Below are positions 10,868 to 22,767 of a DNA stretch of 64,000 bases, in pieces (position 1 is the stretch's first letter; each line of letters starts with the position of its first letter). This DNA is from Gymnothorax reevesii (Eukaryota > Chordata > Actinopteri > Anguilliformes > Muraenidae), in the NCBI GenBank assembly GCA_029721435.1, contig CM056573.1, positions 99,439,447-99,503,446 on the forward strand. Direction: 5' to 3'. The position numbers and the translations under genes are program-made. The notes under the pieces are model-generated. The model was not told the DNA's origin and did not search any database. It was given only the letters and a program-made list of their open reading frames with translations.

Positions 10868-12784
10868 ATGGTCTTGGATTTTACTTTAACTTTGTTCTTA
10901 CCAGTTCTTACAACCCTTATCAAGGCCTATTTCCAGGACGTTCAGTTTTGTGTGACAACAACAGAGTACACCACAGCATGGCAACATCTGGAGGTGGGAA
11001 TCATGGCCGGCTGCACCATCTCCCCGATGGCCTTCACCCTGGCCATGGAGGTCATCATACGGGCCTCTCGGTGGGTGGTTAGTGGACAGCGAATAAGATC
11101 TGGGCTGAGGATCCCATCGGTCAGAGCCTTCATGGATGACCTCACAACATTGACCACGACCAAAGCTTGTACAGTACAGCTACTAGGAAAGCTCCAGGAG
11201 AACATTGAGTTGGCTCGCATGAAGATCAAGCCGAGCAAGTCCAGAAGCATGTCCATTGTCAAGGGGAAGCTGTCAGACCACTACTTCCACATAGGCAAGG
11301 AACCCATTCCAACGGTCTCTGAGAAGCCTGTGAAGAGTCTAGGCCGTTGGTATGATGCCTCTCTCAAGGATAAAGTGCAAATAGAGCAGCTCAGGAAGGA
11401 TATAGCCAGCGGCCTGGAGAAAATCAACAGAACCCTGCTTCCGAGAAAGCTGAAGCTCTGGTGCATGCAGTATGGACTACTTCCACGTCTCCTGTGGCCA
11501 CTAACCCTCTATGAAGTCCCACTCTCAAAGGTGGAAAAGCTGGAGAGGCTGGTCAGCGCATATGCAAGGAAGTGGCTTGCAGGTACCTCAGCAGTATTGG
11601 GCTCTATGGCAAAGGCATATTACACCAGGCCATTTCCAGTCTGACTGAGGAGTACAAGTGTGCCAAAGTTAGACTGGAGATGATGCTACTGGATTCGAGT
11701 GATCCATGTGTAGCCCTAGCAGCTCCCATCTTGGCTACCGGGAGGAAGTGGACCCCCTTGACTGCAACTGAGCAGGCAAAGGCAGCGCTCAGGCACAGGG
11801 ACATCGTGGGCCGAGTTCAGGAGGGGAGGAGTGGTCTTGGCCTCAGGGCCAGCACACCGGCTTGGAGCAAAGCAAATCCAACTGAGAGGCGCAAGCTGGT
11901 GGTCCAGGAGGTACGAAGGGAAGAGGAAGCAGGAAGGCATGCACAAGCTGTTTTGCAGGCGAAGCAAGGGCAGTGGATGGCATGGGAAGGAGTGGAGAAG
12001 AGGATGATCTCTTGGAAAGATCTGTGGGAGATGGAGGCATTCAGGACGAGCTTTACCATCAGGGCTGCCTATGATGTCCTGCCTTCTCCTGCAAACCTAG
12101 GTCAGTGGTATGGTGAAGATCCCACATGCCCGCTATGTCCGAGTCCAGCAACACTAAAGCACATCCTGATTGGGTGCAAGACCAGCCTCACCCAAGGTCG
12201 TTACACCTGGCGGCACAACCAGGTGCTAAAATGTCTTGCAGCAGTGCTGGATATTCAACGGACAAGCTTGAACGCCCTTCCTCCCCCGGCATCCCGTTGG
12301 CAGCCAACACCATTCATTTGGGAGGGGCAAGCTAGCCTCGCCGCCGAAAGAACTGACCCTGGGCAGAGCACGGGACTGGAATCTGCTAGTCGACTAGGGC
12401 AAGAATTACTGCTTCCCTGTCGAGATCACATTCACCAACCTGCGACCAGACCTTGTTCTGTGGTCACCCTCGCTGAAACTTGTCTACACCGTAGAGCTCA
12501 CTGTGCCCTGGGAGGGTGCAGTGGACGAGGCCTACGAGCGGAAGAGGCTGAGGTATGCTGAACTCGCTGCTGACGCAGCGCAACAAGGCTGGAAGGTGAA
12601 GGTCCGCCCAGTGGAAGTAGGCTGCAGAGGTTTTATAGCCACCTCAACATCTAGGCTACTCAGGGAAGTGGGAGTGCGAGGCAAGGCCCACAGGCAGGCA
12701 GTCAGGGACCTCTCCAGGGCTGCAGAGAAGGGGAGCCAGTGGCTGTGGATGAAGAGAAAGGATCCGACCTGGGCCTTCAAGTGA
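10868..12784 (+). pseudogene. RLE-type non-LTR retrotransposon (LINE) polymerase, frameshifted
   Basis: Three overlapping frames make up one decayed protein. The first (to about 11600) holds reverse-transcriptase blocks, including GCTISPMAF and the catalytic FMDDLTT, then PSKSRSMSIVKG and VKSLGRWYD. A frameshift near 11600 moves to the second frame, which carries a CPLC...H...C zinc-knuckle-like motif and RYTWRHNQVL. Another shift and a stop near 12390-12400 lead to the third, with RPDLVLWSPS and VELTVPW, the restriction-like endonuclease pattern of R2/R4/NeSL/HERO-type LINEs. The frame ends with a TGA at 12782-12784. The N-terminus and 5' part are missing, as usual for truncated LINE copies. 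The clade within the RLE group is uncertain. It sits in intron 3 on the strand opposite the host gene. Confidence 0.78.
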
Positions 12785-13122
12785 AGTGATGGCATCCAGG
12801 GAGTGAACCCAGGACGCTGGGAGTCACTGCTGAACCCTCTGGAGGTGTCGTGGGCCAATCACCGAAACATCCGTGAAGGGGGGCGCCCACTTGACAACCC
12901 GAAGGATGCCACTGCTCACTTGAATTCCACAGAGTCTCATTGGTGCCTAAATATGCTCTATTGAGGGACAGCAACATCTAGTCCTACACAACAGATCTGT
13001 CCATTTCTTCATTTTGGCTCAAATAATGGATCTCTGATTTTATCGCAAACTGCCCTCTGGTATTGGTTTCATGGACCTTCGAAGAAATGCCCTGTAGGGG
13101 GCACATCTCAAAACCTGATGTA
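12785..13122. other. Probable 3' UTR of the RLE-type LINE and short intron spacer
   Basis: Sequence to about 12960 is GC-richer than the surrounding intron and continues directly from the LINE stop codon, so it is probably the element's 3' UTR. No poly-A tail or target duplication was identified. From there to 13122 I recognise nothing. Confidence 0.4.
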
Positions 13123-14703
13123 CAACCCCAATTCTGAAATATTTCGGACAAAGTATAAATTGTGAATAAAATCAAAACGCAATGACTTTCAAATCACACC
13201 AGCCAGTATTTTATTCACAATAGAATATAGATAACATAGCAAATGTTCAAACTAAAAAAATTAAAAATTTTATCCATTTCAAATTTGATGGCTGCTACAG
13301 GTCTCAGAAAAGTTGGGACAGGGGCCTGTTTACCATAGTGTAGCATCCCCTTTTCTTTTTAACACAGAGTGGAGGCTTCTGGGCATTGACCAGACAAGTT
13401 TCTTGAATTTAGCCATTGGAATTTGATCCCACTCTTGTTTAATTCCGGCTTCCAGCTGCTGGAGAGTTTTGGGTCCCCTTTGACAGATTTTTCGTTTAAT
13501 TATGCACCAAATTTTCTCAATCGGTGAAAGATCAGGACTGCAGGCAGGCCAGTTCAGCACATGGACTCTTCTACTATGAAGCCATGCTGTTGTGATAGCT
13601 GCAGTATGTGGTTTTGCATTGTCCTGCTGAAATACACAAGGCCTTCCCTGGAATAGATGTCATCTGGAGGGGAACATGTTGCTCTAAAACCTTTATATAC
13701 CTTTCAGCATTCATGGTGCTTCTTAAAACATGCAAGTGTCCCACACCATATGCACTAATGCACCCCCATACCATCAGAGATGCTGGCTTTGAACTGAACG
13801 CTGATAACAGTAGGGGTGGTCTTTCTCCTCTTTAGCCCCGAGGACACGACACCCATGATCTCCAGCAAGAATGTCAAATTTGTACTCGTCTCACCACTGG
13901 ACACTTTGCTACAGTCCATTTTAAATGAGCCTTGGCCCACAGAACACAGTGGCGGTTCTGGGTCATGCTCAACAATGGCTTTCTTTTTGCATGACAGAGT
14001 TTTAGGTGGGATCTGTGGATGGCACGGCAGACTGCGTTTACTGACAGTGGTTTCTTGAAGTATTCCTGGGCCCATTTAGTAATGTCAATGACAGAATTAT
14101 GCCGGTGAGTGATGCAGTGGCGTCTGAGGGCCCGAAGATCACCGGCATCCAGGAATGGTCTTCTGCCTTGTCCTTTACGCACAGAGATTTTTCCAGTTTC
14201 TCTGAATCTTTTAATGATGTTATGCACTGTCAATGATGAGACCTTCAAAGCCTTTGCAATTTGATGTTGAAGAACATTGTTTTTAAAGTATTCCACAATT
14301 TTTTTACGCAAGCCTTCACTAGTTGGAGAGCCTCTGGCCATCTTTACTTCTGAGAGACTCAGCCTCTCTAAGACATCCCTTTTATAGCAAATCATATTAC
14401 ACACCTGATGCCAGTTAACTTAATTACCTGCTAAATGTTCTTTTAGCAGATTCTCTTATATATTAATTGCCTTTTCAGCCCTTTTTGCCTGTGTCCCAAC
14501 TTTTTTGAGACCAGTTGCAGCCAGAAAATTTGAAATAAGGTCATTTTGTGGAAAAAAAATGTAAAGTGTTTCAGTTTAAACATTTGAAATATTGTTTACG
14601 TTCTATTGTAAGTAACATATTGGCTCATGTGATGTGAAAGTCATTGCATTCTGATTTTATTCACAATTTACACTTCATCCCAACTATTTCAAAATTGGGG
14701 TTG
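13123..14703 (-). mobile_element. Tc1-like transposon (ACAACCCC-ended family), copy A
   Basis: The left end reads CAACCCCAATTC and the right end is its inverted counterpart, ending AATTGGGGTTG. TA dinucleotides lie at 13121-13122 and 14704-14705. The subterminal sequences around 13150-13200 and 14640-14690 are also reverse complements of each other. The transposase is on the minus strand. The same family recurs at 33242-40870, and a related one at 41468-43540. Confidence 0.9.
13330..14341 (-). pseudogene. Tc1-like transposase, degraded
   Basis: The minus-strand frame starts at the ATG at 14341 (MARGSPTSEGLRKK) and has a recognisable paired-type helix-turn-helix region, a GRRP hook-like motif and TVNAV-type spacing up to about 13900. 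The catalytic part is split over several frames: an in-frame TGA lies just before the DE of the first catalytic block near 13890, and another stop near 13770. The C-terminal frame from 13560 holds NWPACSPDLSPIEKIW with the catalytic glutamate and ends at the TAA at 13332-13330. The copy cannot make active transposase. Confidence 0.85.
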
Positions 14704-14778
14704 TAGAAAAACCCTTATCTCTCTGGCCCCATTGCTAATACAAGTATGGGGTTTGGATGGATTTGTAATATGAGGCTT

Positions 14779-15280
14779 CCTCTAGCACCATCATCATTTA
14801 CAATGGTTGTATCTGTTCTTGTTTCCATTGAAACTGTGTTTGAAGTAGGGCAAATTTGAATTTTTTTCCACTTTTTTACCCTTATTACTCACCAATTACT
14901 GGTGATACTGAATAAGTCACAAAAGAAACTTTTTTTTTTCAGATAGATCATTGAAAATATTATTTAAACATTAAATCAGAACATAATAGTTGATCAGATT
15001 AACCCTTTCAAAGTTGCTTACAACAGAAAAAGTCACAAGTTCATCCACCCCCGTGGAGTTGCATCATCATGAATTTGCACCTGTTGCATCATCATGAATT
15101 TGCACCTGTTGCATATTAGGTTACCTGAATTATATTGGAAAACACCATCGGTCCAGTTTATAGGCTTTTTTCACCACAAAAACAGACCCAAAATGCGAAA
15201 AACCTCAAATTTGCCCAATCACAGTTTGCATGGAAAAAAGAACAGAGACAACCAATTTAAATGATGGTGGTGCTAGAGTC
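14779..15280. repeat. Inverted repeat of unknown family
   Basis: About 85 bases at 14779-14866 recur as the reverse complement at 15198-15280 with moderate divergence. Shared blocks include CTCTAGCACCA at the outer ends and CAAATTTGA at the inner ends. The 330-base loop contains a 25-base direct repeat (15058-15114). No transposase is visible. It could be an internally deleted DNA transposon. Confidence 0.6.
15058..15114. repeat. 25-bp direct tandem repeat, two copies plus part of a third
   Basis: The unit begins GTTGCATCATCATGAATT, repeats from 15083, and a third partial copy starts at 15108. It lies in the loop of the inverted repeat 14779-15280. Confidence 0.85.
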
Positions 15281-16905
15281 TACATACCGTACATTATTGG
15301 CAAAAAATGTGAAACCTTGTGGCAACAATCTCAGAAACTATACCATATTTTCCTGTAATTCTTTTTTTATTTTGAAGTTAATATCACCAGCTATACAATG
15401 ACATACTCATTCTGGGTAATTTCATGGGAAAATATTTTGAAAAATTATTTTGTCATAAAATTTTAGAAATGGGTGGCAGAACCTGCCTGGCAGATGGATC
15501 ATAAATATACCATGCATCTACCTACCCAAAAATGGCTAAGTCATTGTATAGAACATAACAAACTGATGCTATGGTGAAAATTTCAGAGCAATACCTTGAA
15601 AAATATGGATTTTACGCCTGCCACAAGCCTGATAAACTATGAAATTTTGCAATGCGAGAAAATCGCGTTTTTGTTGCGAAACAAATACACTGGAGGCGTT
15701 CACATGATAAAAATCCACTTAAAAGACGGTGATTTTAAGACCAAAAAAACTTTTTATGAATGTTTTGAAAGATTTTTAACAAAATGAAGAAAATATTTTT
15801 TCAAGTCTGAACCTTGTCTTGACCCCTTATGCGTTTCCACTTGGCATGGAATGACCCATTTGCAAGACAGCTTTTACTAATAGAAAAATTAAAGTTTTGC
15901 TGTGCTATAAATTCGGGAGGGGTCAGAAAACAGTTCTTCAAAAATTCTCAGTGTTAACTGTTGGATAGCTAAGGTGGGAACTTGGTGGGATGCTGGGCTG
16001 CACAGGAACTGAGTGAGGCCAATCCAAGTCTGATTTTTACAGCTGTTAATTGTCTGACTGGCATCAGACGGTAAAGTTAGCTATATCACTACTTAGCATG
16101 CTATCTAGCTAGCTGATAAATTACTGCATAATGATTGTCACAGTTGCTAATCATACAACATAATATCACGTAATTAAGTAACTAATAAAATGTTAAAAGC
16201 TTTATCAACTGTTCAGTGTTGAGCTTCAAAAGAAATGTCTGAAACATAAATAACAGTTGTTAAGTCATATTCAAAAACCTAATCAAAAGAATTTGGTACA
16301 AAATAGAAAAACAAACACGAATGTGGTATCGGTCTATGAAAATTACAGCGGCACCTCCCTAAGCCCCATACAAAACATGAAAGAAACACACAGTAATCCC
16401 TGTTGAAAAAGAAGGCTATTTTTGCATTCAAATTGCAGCAAAAATTTTTTCCGGCTCACGCGCTGCACCTGCTCGCATTACATATGTTACTATCCACTCT
16501 CAGATGAGATCTACAAATCACATTTGAAACATCTAAGCAATAATTATAGTGCTGTGGAAAGTTCTTGACCACTTCAAAATTTCTTCAGTTTTTGCTTATT
16601 TGACGCACTTTAATGTTTCAGATCATCAAACAATTTTATTATCAGATAACCTGTATGATACAGTCGTTATGTTGCGCTCCTCACTGACTGACTGTCGCTA
16701 TACTAACGCCTGTACGGGCAATTGTTTTTTTCGAATGGGTGATTTACAACGTAGGTTGTGAATAATTTTTCACCTGTAACAGATGAAATGATCATTGAAA
16801 AGCTGTATTTGTGTTAACTTACAGTGTGTTTATCTTATATTTGAAATTATTTGGATGGTTTTAAACATTTATATATGACAAATAAGCAAAAATAGAAACA
16901 AAGCA
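15281..16905. other. Intron sequence with part of an unknown dispersed repeat
   Basis: The segment 15281-15870 continues from the inverted repeat and ends with a 23-base motif (15836-15858) that occurs in reverse complement at 10828-10850, suggesting a repeat family. A 63-codon frame at 15596-15787 has no recognisable domain and I do not treat it as a gene. The remainder is AT-rich intron with no feature recognised. Confidence 0.4.
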
Positions 16906-16910
16906 ACATT

Positions 16911-17364
16911 GGCCCCGTTTACATGGGTCCAAAAATCCTATTTACAATCAGATTGAAAGGTCAATCAGAATCAAAATGTCTCATATAAACACCTTAGCCA
17001 ATCTGATTCACCCGGATCCGATTGTATTTCGGATCGGATTGTAAGAGGTAGTCTACACCAATTGATAATCCGCTCCATGCTCCATGTAAACGACTGAGTG
17101 GAGCGGATTGTGTTGATAAAGAGGATTGTTCAGTCCACGCCTGCGCTCCTAGTACATAAGAGGCTCGTAAGTGAAGTGACATACGCAGAGTGACGTAATG
17201 CGCAGGTAAAAAAACACAATACAATCGGATTCAGCTTTGGCCATGTCAACGCGGATTGAACGTGGATCTCTTTACTTAAACTTCATGTATACAGATCAAA
17301 TCAGATTCACTTATTCCGATCGATTTCAATCAGATTGAGGAAAACTACCCATGTAAACGTGGCC
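16911..17364. mobile_element. MITE with GGCC(C/A)CGTTTACATGGGT inverted ends
   Basis: The left end GGCCCCGTTTACATGGGT pairs with the right end ACCCATGTAAACGTGGCC with one mismatch. The similarity may extend a few bases outward on both sides. Internally there are many copies of CGGATTG/CAATCCG and CGGATC, in both orientations, the sort of subterminal motif repeats that transposases bind. There is no coding capacity. The superfamily is not settled because no clear target duplication was found. Confidence 0.65.
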
Positions 17365-17379
17365 AGTGTCACCAATATC

Positions 17380-18495
17380 CCCAGCCACGGTAATTGCAAC
17401 ACTCATACACCAAGTACTGTATTCCATATTCCCATTGCAACACCTATGTACCAAGTACAGAGTCAAGGGCCATAACTCCATAAATATAAATCTCTCAGAA
17501 TCAATTATTGAACTCATTCAATAGGGTCATTAGTAGTGGCCACACACAAAATTTCACCTATGAAGGTGCAAGAGTTTCCGAGAAAACTTGCCTCCATCGA
17601 ACCCGGACGGACGGACGGACGGACGAACGAGCTCCATTCCAATATCCCCCGATCCACTTTGTGGCAGGGGATAATAACTTCAAAAGGCGAAACAGTGGAA
17701 AATTAGTAAATGTACTGAGGAGAGAGAATGTTGGGTGTTCAGAAGACCCCTCGAATCCAGGAAGAAAAAAAAAAAAAAAACAACACTTCCACGTGAAAGG
17801 TGAAGAACATGATTTGCGGTGAAACAATTGATGTGAATTTTGCAACAAAATCAATTTCACAGGAAATACTTTTAGATTCATAATTAGAAAATTAAAGAAA
17901 TGCAGTATACTAAATCCAAAAGTCAATGGAACCCTCCATACACCCATGGGAGAAAACTTGTCCCCATTGCAAATCTCATACACCTAAGTTCTCTGAATCA
18001 GTTCTCTCTCAAACTCATTTAATAGGGTCATTACACTACTGGCCAAACACACAAAATTTCATCCAGGTAAGATGCAATAGTTGCCGAGAAAACTTGTCCC
18101 CATTGCAACATCCATACACCAAGCTCAGAGTCAATCGCCATAGCTCCTTAAAAATACATTTCTCGGAATCAATTGTCAAACTAATTCAATAGGGTCATTA
18201 GTATTAGCCACACACAAAATTTCACCCATGAAGGTGCAATAGTTGCCGAGAAAACTTGTCCCCATTGCAAATCCCATACACCAAGTCTACGAAAAGAAAC
18301 AAGGACCATAACTCCGTAAAAATAAATTTCTCGGAATCAACTGTCAAACTAATTCAATAGGGTCATTAGAACTGGTCACCCACAAAATTTCATCCACGTA
18401 GGTGCAATATTTGCCAAGAAAACTTGTCCCCATTGAACCCGGACGGACGAGCACCATTCCAATATACCCCGCTCCACTTTGTGGCGGGGGATAAA
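17380..18495. repeat. Tandem repeat, about 165-bp unit, with (GGAC)n-containing tail
   Basis: At least four diverged units share the blocks GAGAAAACTTGTCCCCATTG, CATACACCAAG, TCGGAATCAA and CAATAGGGTCATTA. They start near 17440, 17940, 18095 and 18250. Two arrays each finish with a GAACCCGGACGGAC-type tail followed by CCACTTTGTGGC (tails at about 17597-17672 and 18435-18492). The stretch 17673-17930 between the arrays is not repetitive. Open frames across the units are not genes. Confidence 0.75.
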
Positions 18496-20844
18496 AATTA
18501 GAACTGAAGTGAATCTTTTTCACAGCACACATAATCAAATGATCCCTATTCATTTTAGGGCTAATAAGCAGCCTGTGCTGCTTTCAAAGAGATCCAACCA
18601 GCAGCATGAAGCTAACTGAGTCTCCAGAAACAAGCTAATTGAGTTCCAAAGGGGCCAAATAGTTTGTACCCAAATTGAAGGTATTTGTGTCACAAAAATG
18701 GCAAAATTATTAAAGGCAGTAAGGGGAACTGTGACAAACAAACGTTATAAAACTGCAAAAAAAAAAAGAAAAAACAGGCGTGCAATGAAATACCTCTCAG
18801 CCCGATGTCGAAGTTTTTGAAGACGCCCGCCCACCCAACCGCACGAAGGATAGCAATACCCCGTCAGCCTTTAGGGCTGAGGGGTAAAACAAAAAAAAAT
18901 AAATAAATAAATAAAGTTCTACAACCTTGTAACATGGACAAGGGGTAGGATAGTTTTCAATAAGCAAGGAACTACAGCTTTTAAAATCACCACAGAATGA
19001 CTCAATCTGTAAGAGAACTACTCTCAGCCAAAAAAAAAAAGTATAACGTGAGTTTCACAAAGCTGGTGTTTATTGCAGTGTTTAGGAATATTTGTGTATA
19101 TAAGGAATATAATGTAAAGAGGGCTGAGATATTGATGGCAAGGCCTTTCGGCAGCATTGGTGAGCATTATTAGAAGAAATAGGCGCTTCCTTTCACTATC
19201 TGCTTTCCAATGGGATAAGGCCAGTGAAAGAGTCTGTGCTTTTAACAGGCAGAAAAGAACCAAACAATGTTGCAGACAAAAAAAGAAAGGCAGGGTTATG
19301 GAGATAATTGAGTGAGCCAGGGACAATGCGACCACTACAGCCTTACTTTGAAGCCTTACTTTGGTGCCGTTTCAGGATATTTTTGTGTTTCTTTATATGT
19401 TTCCAGAATATCTTGTACCCTAATAAGTATGTGTTTAAAATCAGCCTCAGGAAACCATCACTCACAACAAAGTGCTTCCCATAACTTAGCAACACTCTCT
19501 TCAGAAATATGAGTAGGCTACTGGATGAATGACATCACGTAAAGCGAGCCTAACACTCTTCACTTTCTATTGATGCACAGTAATAAAAACTGAGCTTTTC
19601 AGTACTTTAAAGTCATGCACAGAGCATGGCACAACTGTCCAAAATGCTAACATGCCGAAAATTAACAGGAGCCCTGCAGGGCACATAGTATCCAAAGTAA
19701 GCACAAAGACACCAGATTTTAAATTAAACCTGAGGTCCCACAAGAGGCAAAAGATAAGCAAGAAAGTGAATTCAAAATTCAGGTTTTATTTTCCCTGGCC
19801 AAGCAGGATAGCATAACATCCCAATAGCGTATCTGAAGCGAACCATAATGAAAAAAGTATTTACAAACTGCTTTTCAATAAACCATTAAACCACATCACT
19901 TGTTGAGTTGGGCAACCAGGAGAGAGGGGGCCTCCACGCACTATGCATGAACACCGCAGCAGCATGACTTCCAGCTACTGACGGACTAAGGATATGTGAA
20001 ACCAGGCAGGTATTGGCAGCCCTCAGACGTCCAAAACTAATGGAGTGAGGGAATTTCTGGAGGGCCAGGTCCACATTGGTACAGCTAGTTTGCTGAGTCA
20101 CGGCAGGCGGTTGCCCAGAATAGCCCCATGTTTAGCTGCTTGATTCCCACAGAATGGAAGACTGTGTCACCCTGGCTGTTCATCGAGTCTTTAATAAGGG
20201 TCATAAATCCCAAGGGACATGCGCTGCCTAGATCCACCCACTTTGTGCATTCAAGAGGGAATCCGATGCCAAGACCAGTTTCCATAGATCATAATGGTAA
20301 AAGTAGAAGTTACCAGAGTGCTTTTTGGTATATCGAATTATACCAACTTACATCCTGCTATGAAGCATCTGTGACATAAAAGCATTTCTGACTCTCAAAC
20401 AAGTAAAACAGTGCAGTAGAGCAAAGTTTTTTGTTGACTTAATTTCTAAGGTCATCGAGTTCACAATGCACAAAGTACATCTGCTATGCCAGGACTAAGT
20501 CATCAGGCTGAATGGAATTATTGCCATTGTTATCACCCAAGGTAAAGGCAGACATTCAACTGGCAATGTGGGCCATGATCCCAAAGTCAACACAGATCAC
20601 TACAGCCATTATTCAAAGCTGAATGACCAAGGGACCTCCTTGGCTTAGAGAGAGATATGAATCAGATCCCAATATAGACAATGACCTAACAAGAGTCATG
20701 TGAAGTGATGCAGGCCACACCAAAGGCATAAATCAGATGCGCAAAATGTAGTAGTCCAGTATAACCGAGCACAGACTCTGCCTCGAGCTATTTCTTAAAC
20801 TTGACACAAATAACTGGTCAAAGATGCTGCCACATTTCTCAGCC
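18496..20844. other. Intron sequence, nothing recognised beyond simple repeats
   Basis: This is AT-rich unique-looking intron 3 sequence. An A-rich/AAAT repeat lies at about 18891-18916 and a poly-A tract near 19030-19040. Small open frames show no domain. Confidence 0.45.
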
Positions 20845-20847
20845 ACT

Positions 20848-21913
20848 CAGCAAATTTACATGTATATAAAGTCAAGCTATGGTAATAGCCCAATTAGTCC
20901 ATCCTTGTCCCAGTATACAAGCAGGGGCAAAAATCAATTTTTTGACTAAAGCAATTTGTCCCCACTGCGATGGGTGGTGATACGCCCCTTTCTGCATGTT
21001 CCTGTTGGACCTTCTTCTGGTTGACCTATTACATCACAGACCAAACAATCGACAAACAAATTAGCTGGTCGTTAACAGGTAGCAGATTGAGTGGCAAGAA
21101 CTTGAACAACTATACAGCTCTGTAGATTTGACATGCAATACGGTATGCTTTTTGTAAAATTGAGATGCACGCTATCCCTGGTGGTTATGGTATTAGCTGA
21201 AGCTTGGTGGCAATGCCACTATACTGTACTTTGTGCCCTCTCTACTACCCTGGAGTGTGCTCCAAAATTCACAGTTGCTAACTAAGTTTGCGACAAACAT
21301 AGCTTGGCTATTCACAGTCTGTGGTTCCGACTGTTAGCATCTGTGTTTTCAAGTATGTTAGTATCTGTGCTTTCAAGAAAGGACCCCTGGGCTTTCCCAG
21401 CTAGTTGGATGCGGGTCAGGAGTAATGACTAGTGGGACAGTCTATCTGAAAGAGCTTTCCGATGGTGAGTGGAAGGAAAATTTTCGTATGACGAGCAAGT
21501 CATTCAATACATTATGTATATTTATGGCAGAAGTCATGAGTCCCCAAGGTGTAACTGTTCAATCACTAATACCCTTGCAGACAAGGATTGCTAGTGTTCC
21601 GAACAAACTTGCTAGTTGGACAGAGTTGTCGTATTTTGGTGTAAACAACTCATCAAGACTTCCAGGTCAAAGCCCTGTGCAATGAATTGTGGAGCATTCA
21701 CAGAGCGCATAGTCCAGTTCGATGTCATTCAAGCGTAAACATGGAGAAATAATTCAACTAGTAACTGGATTATCCAGCTGTTAGTCCGACAATGAGAAAT
21801 ACCATTTAGTTCAATTCCAGTAAGACTAATATGTTTACATGTATTTTAAAAGTCCAGTTTTAGTCAGACTAACACAATAATTAGATTTTTTCTAACTTCA
21901 TGTAAATGCACTC
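20848..21913 (+). mobile_element. Degraded PIF/Harbinger-like element
   Basis: The left end CAGCAAATTTACATG and right end CATGTAAATGCACTC are imperfect inverted repeats flanked by ACT on both sides (20845-20847 and 21914-21916), a 3-bp duplication as expected for Harbinger elements. A frame at 21425-21560 reads SDGEWKENFRMTSKSFNTLC, resembling the N-terminal part of Harbinger (HARBI1-type) transposases. The catalytic domain is absent. The right part is shared with 55600-55790 plus 61746-61795. The calls of ends and superfamily are both tentative. Confidence 0.5.
21425..21685 (+). pseudogene. Harbinger-type transposase N-terminal remnant
   Basis: The frame begins near the GEWKENFRM motif that in Harbinger transposases precedes the DNA-binding region. 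Only about 45 residues look homologous; after that the frame is arbitrary and reaches a stop at 21683-21685. None of the DDE residues is present. This is a transposon relic, not a host gene. Confidence 0.45.
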
Positions 21914-22566
21914 ACTACCAGCATTCCTCCTTGCTGCTTTCAACAGTTCTTTAAAGCTGAGGTGAAGGTCATCAGCATTTGAAATAAAATTCAATGCTCT
22001 CTTTCCCATTCCAAACAGTCTTGGAGTAGAGCAGAGGATCACCTTCAATACAATTAATATACAGAAAGGTCAAAACATATTTGGGCAGAAAAACAATTTT
22101 CAATTCCTAACTGGTTTGCTGCTTATATGAAAGCCCCGAAATTTAAGTTTTCCCTCAAATCTCAGCTTTAACTTAGGGGTGATTTAAATCCACATTACAT
22201 GAACTGCGGAGGAATTACGGCCTTTTGTACGGTGGCCTTGAAGTGCAAACCACTACAGCAAATAACTAAACACAACAGCAAATTAAGAAACACAACGTCA
22301 AATTAAAAAACACAACAGCAAATAACTAAACACAAGGGCAAATTAAAAAAAAAAAAAACACAGCCGCAAATAATTAAACAGAACAAATAACTAAACATAA
22401 TGACATTAACCTACCAGAAAAGGTAGGTACTGGTGGGCGACATGAGTCATCGCTGATTGGACAAGTGTGCTCCTGTGTGTGTAGAGAGAGGGAGGACTTG
22501 ATTGGACGAAGGAACCGTTCATCCCTTGACCAGGAAGTTATTCTGCCTTTGGTGTGGTTTTTAAAG

Positions 22567-22767
22567 ATGAGCGTTATCGGTGACCCAAACGTAGCTGCTG
22601 CCATCAAAGGATATTTTGAATTAGGACATACATATGAGGTGATACTGGATAAGCTCAGGACTAATCAGAACATTTCAATTAGTTTGCACACGCTGAAGAC
22701 GCATTTAAAGGTATATTTCAACATTTTGGCAAATTGGCTAATTGCCATAATCCCTATAGTTATATGA
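22567..22767 (+). pseudogene. DNA-binding N-terminus of an unknown transposase, left arm
   Basis: An ATG at 22567 opens MSVIGDPNVAAAIKGYFELG and continues with a basic helix-turn-helix-like segment (ISISLHTLKTHLK) to about 22710. There a GTATAT could be a splice donor, so the downstream frame is probably intronic. From memory, a similar start precedes an integrase-like domain in a family of fish transposon proteins; I cannot confirm this here. No catalytic domain follows. Confidence 0.45.

Noticed and set aside
15596..15787. 63-codon frame MKNMDFTPATS...
   Set aside because: It lies within an unnamed repeat, has no domain, and adjoins a motif that recurs elsewhere in the window.
17558..17983. 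141-codon minus-strand frame rich in phenylalanine
   Set aside because: It crosses a poly-A/poly-T tract and the GGAC repeat; no domain.
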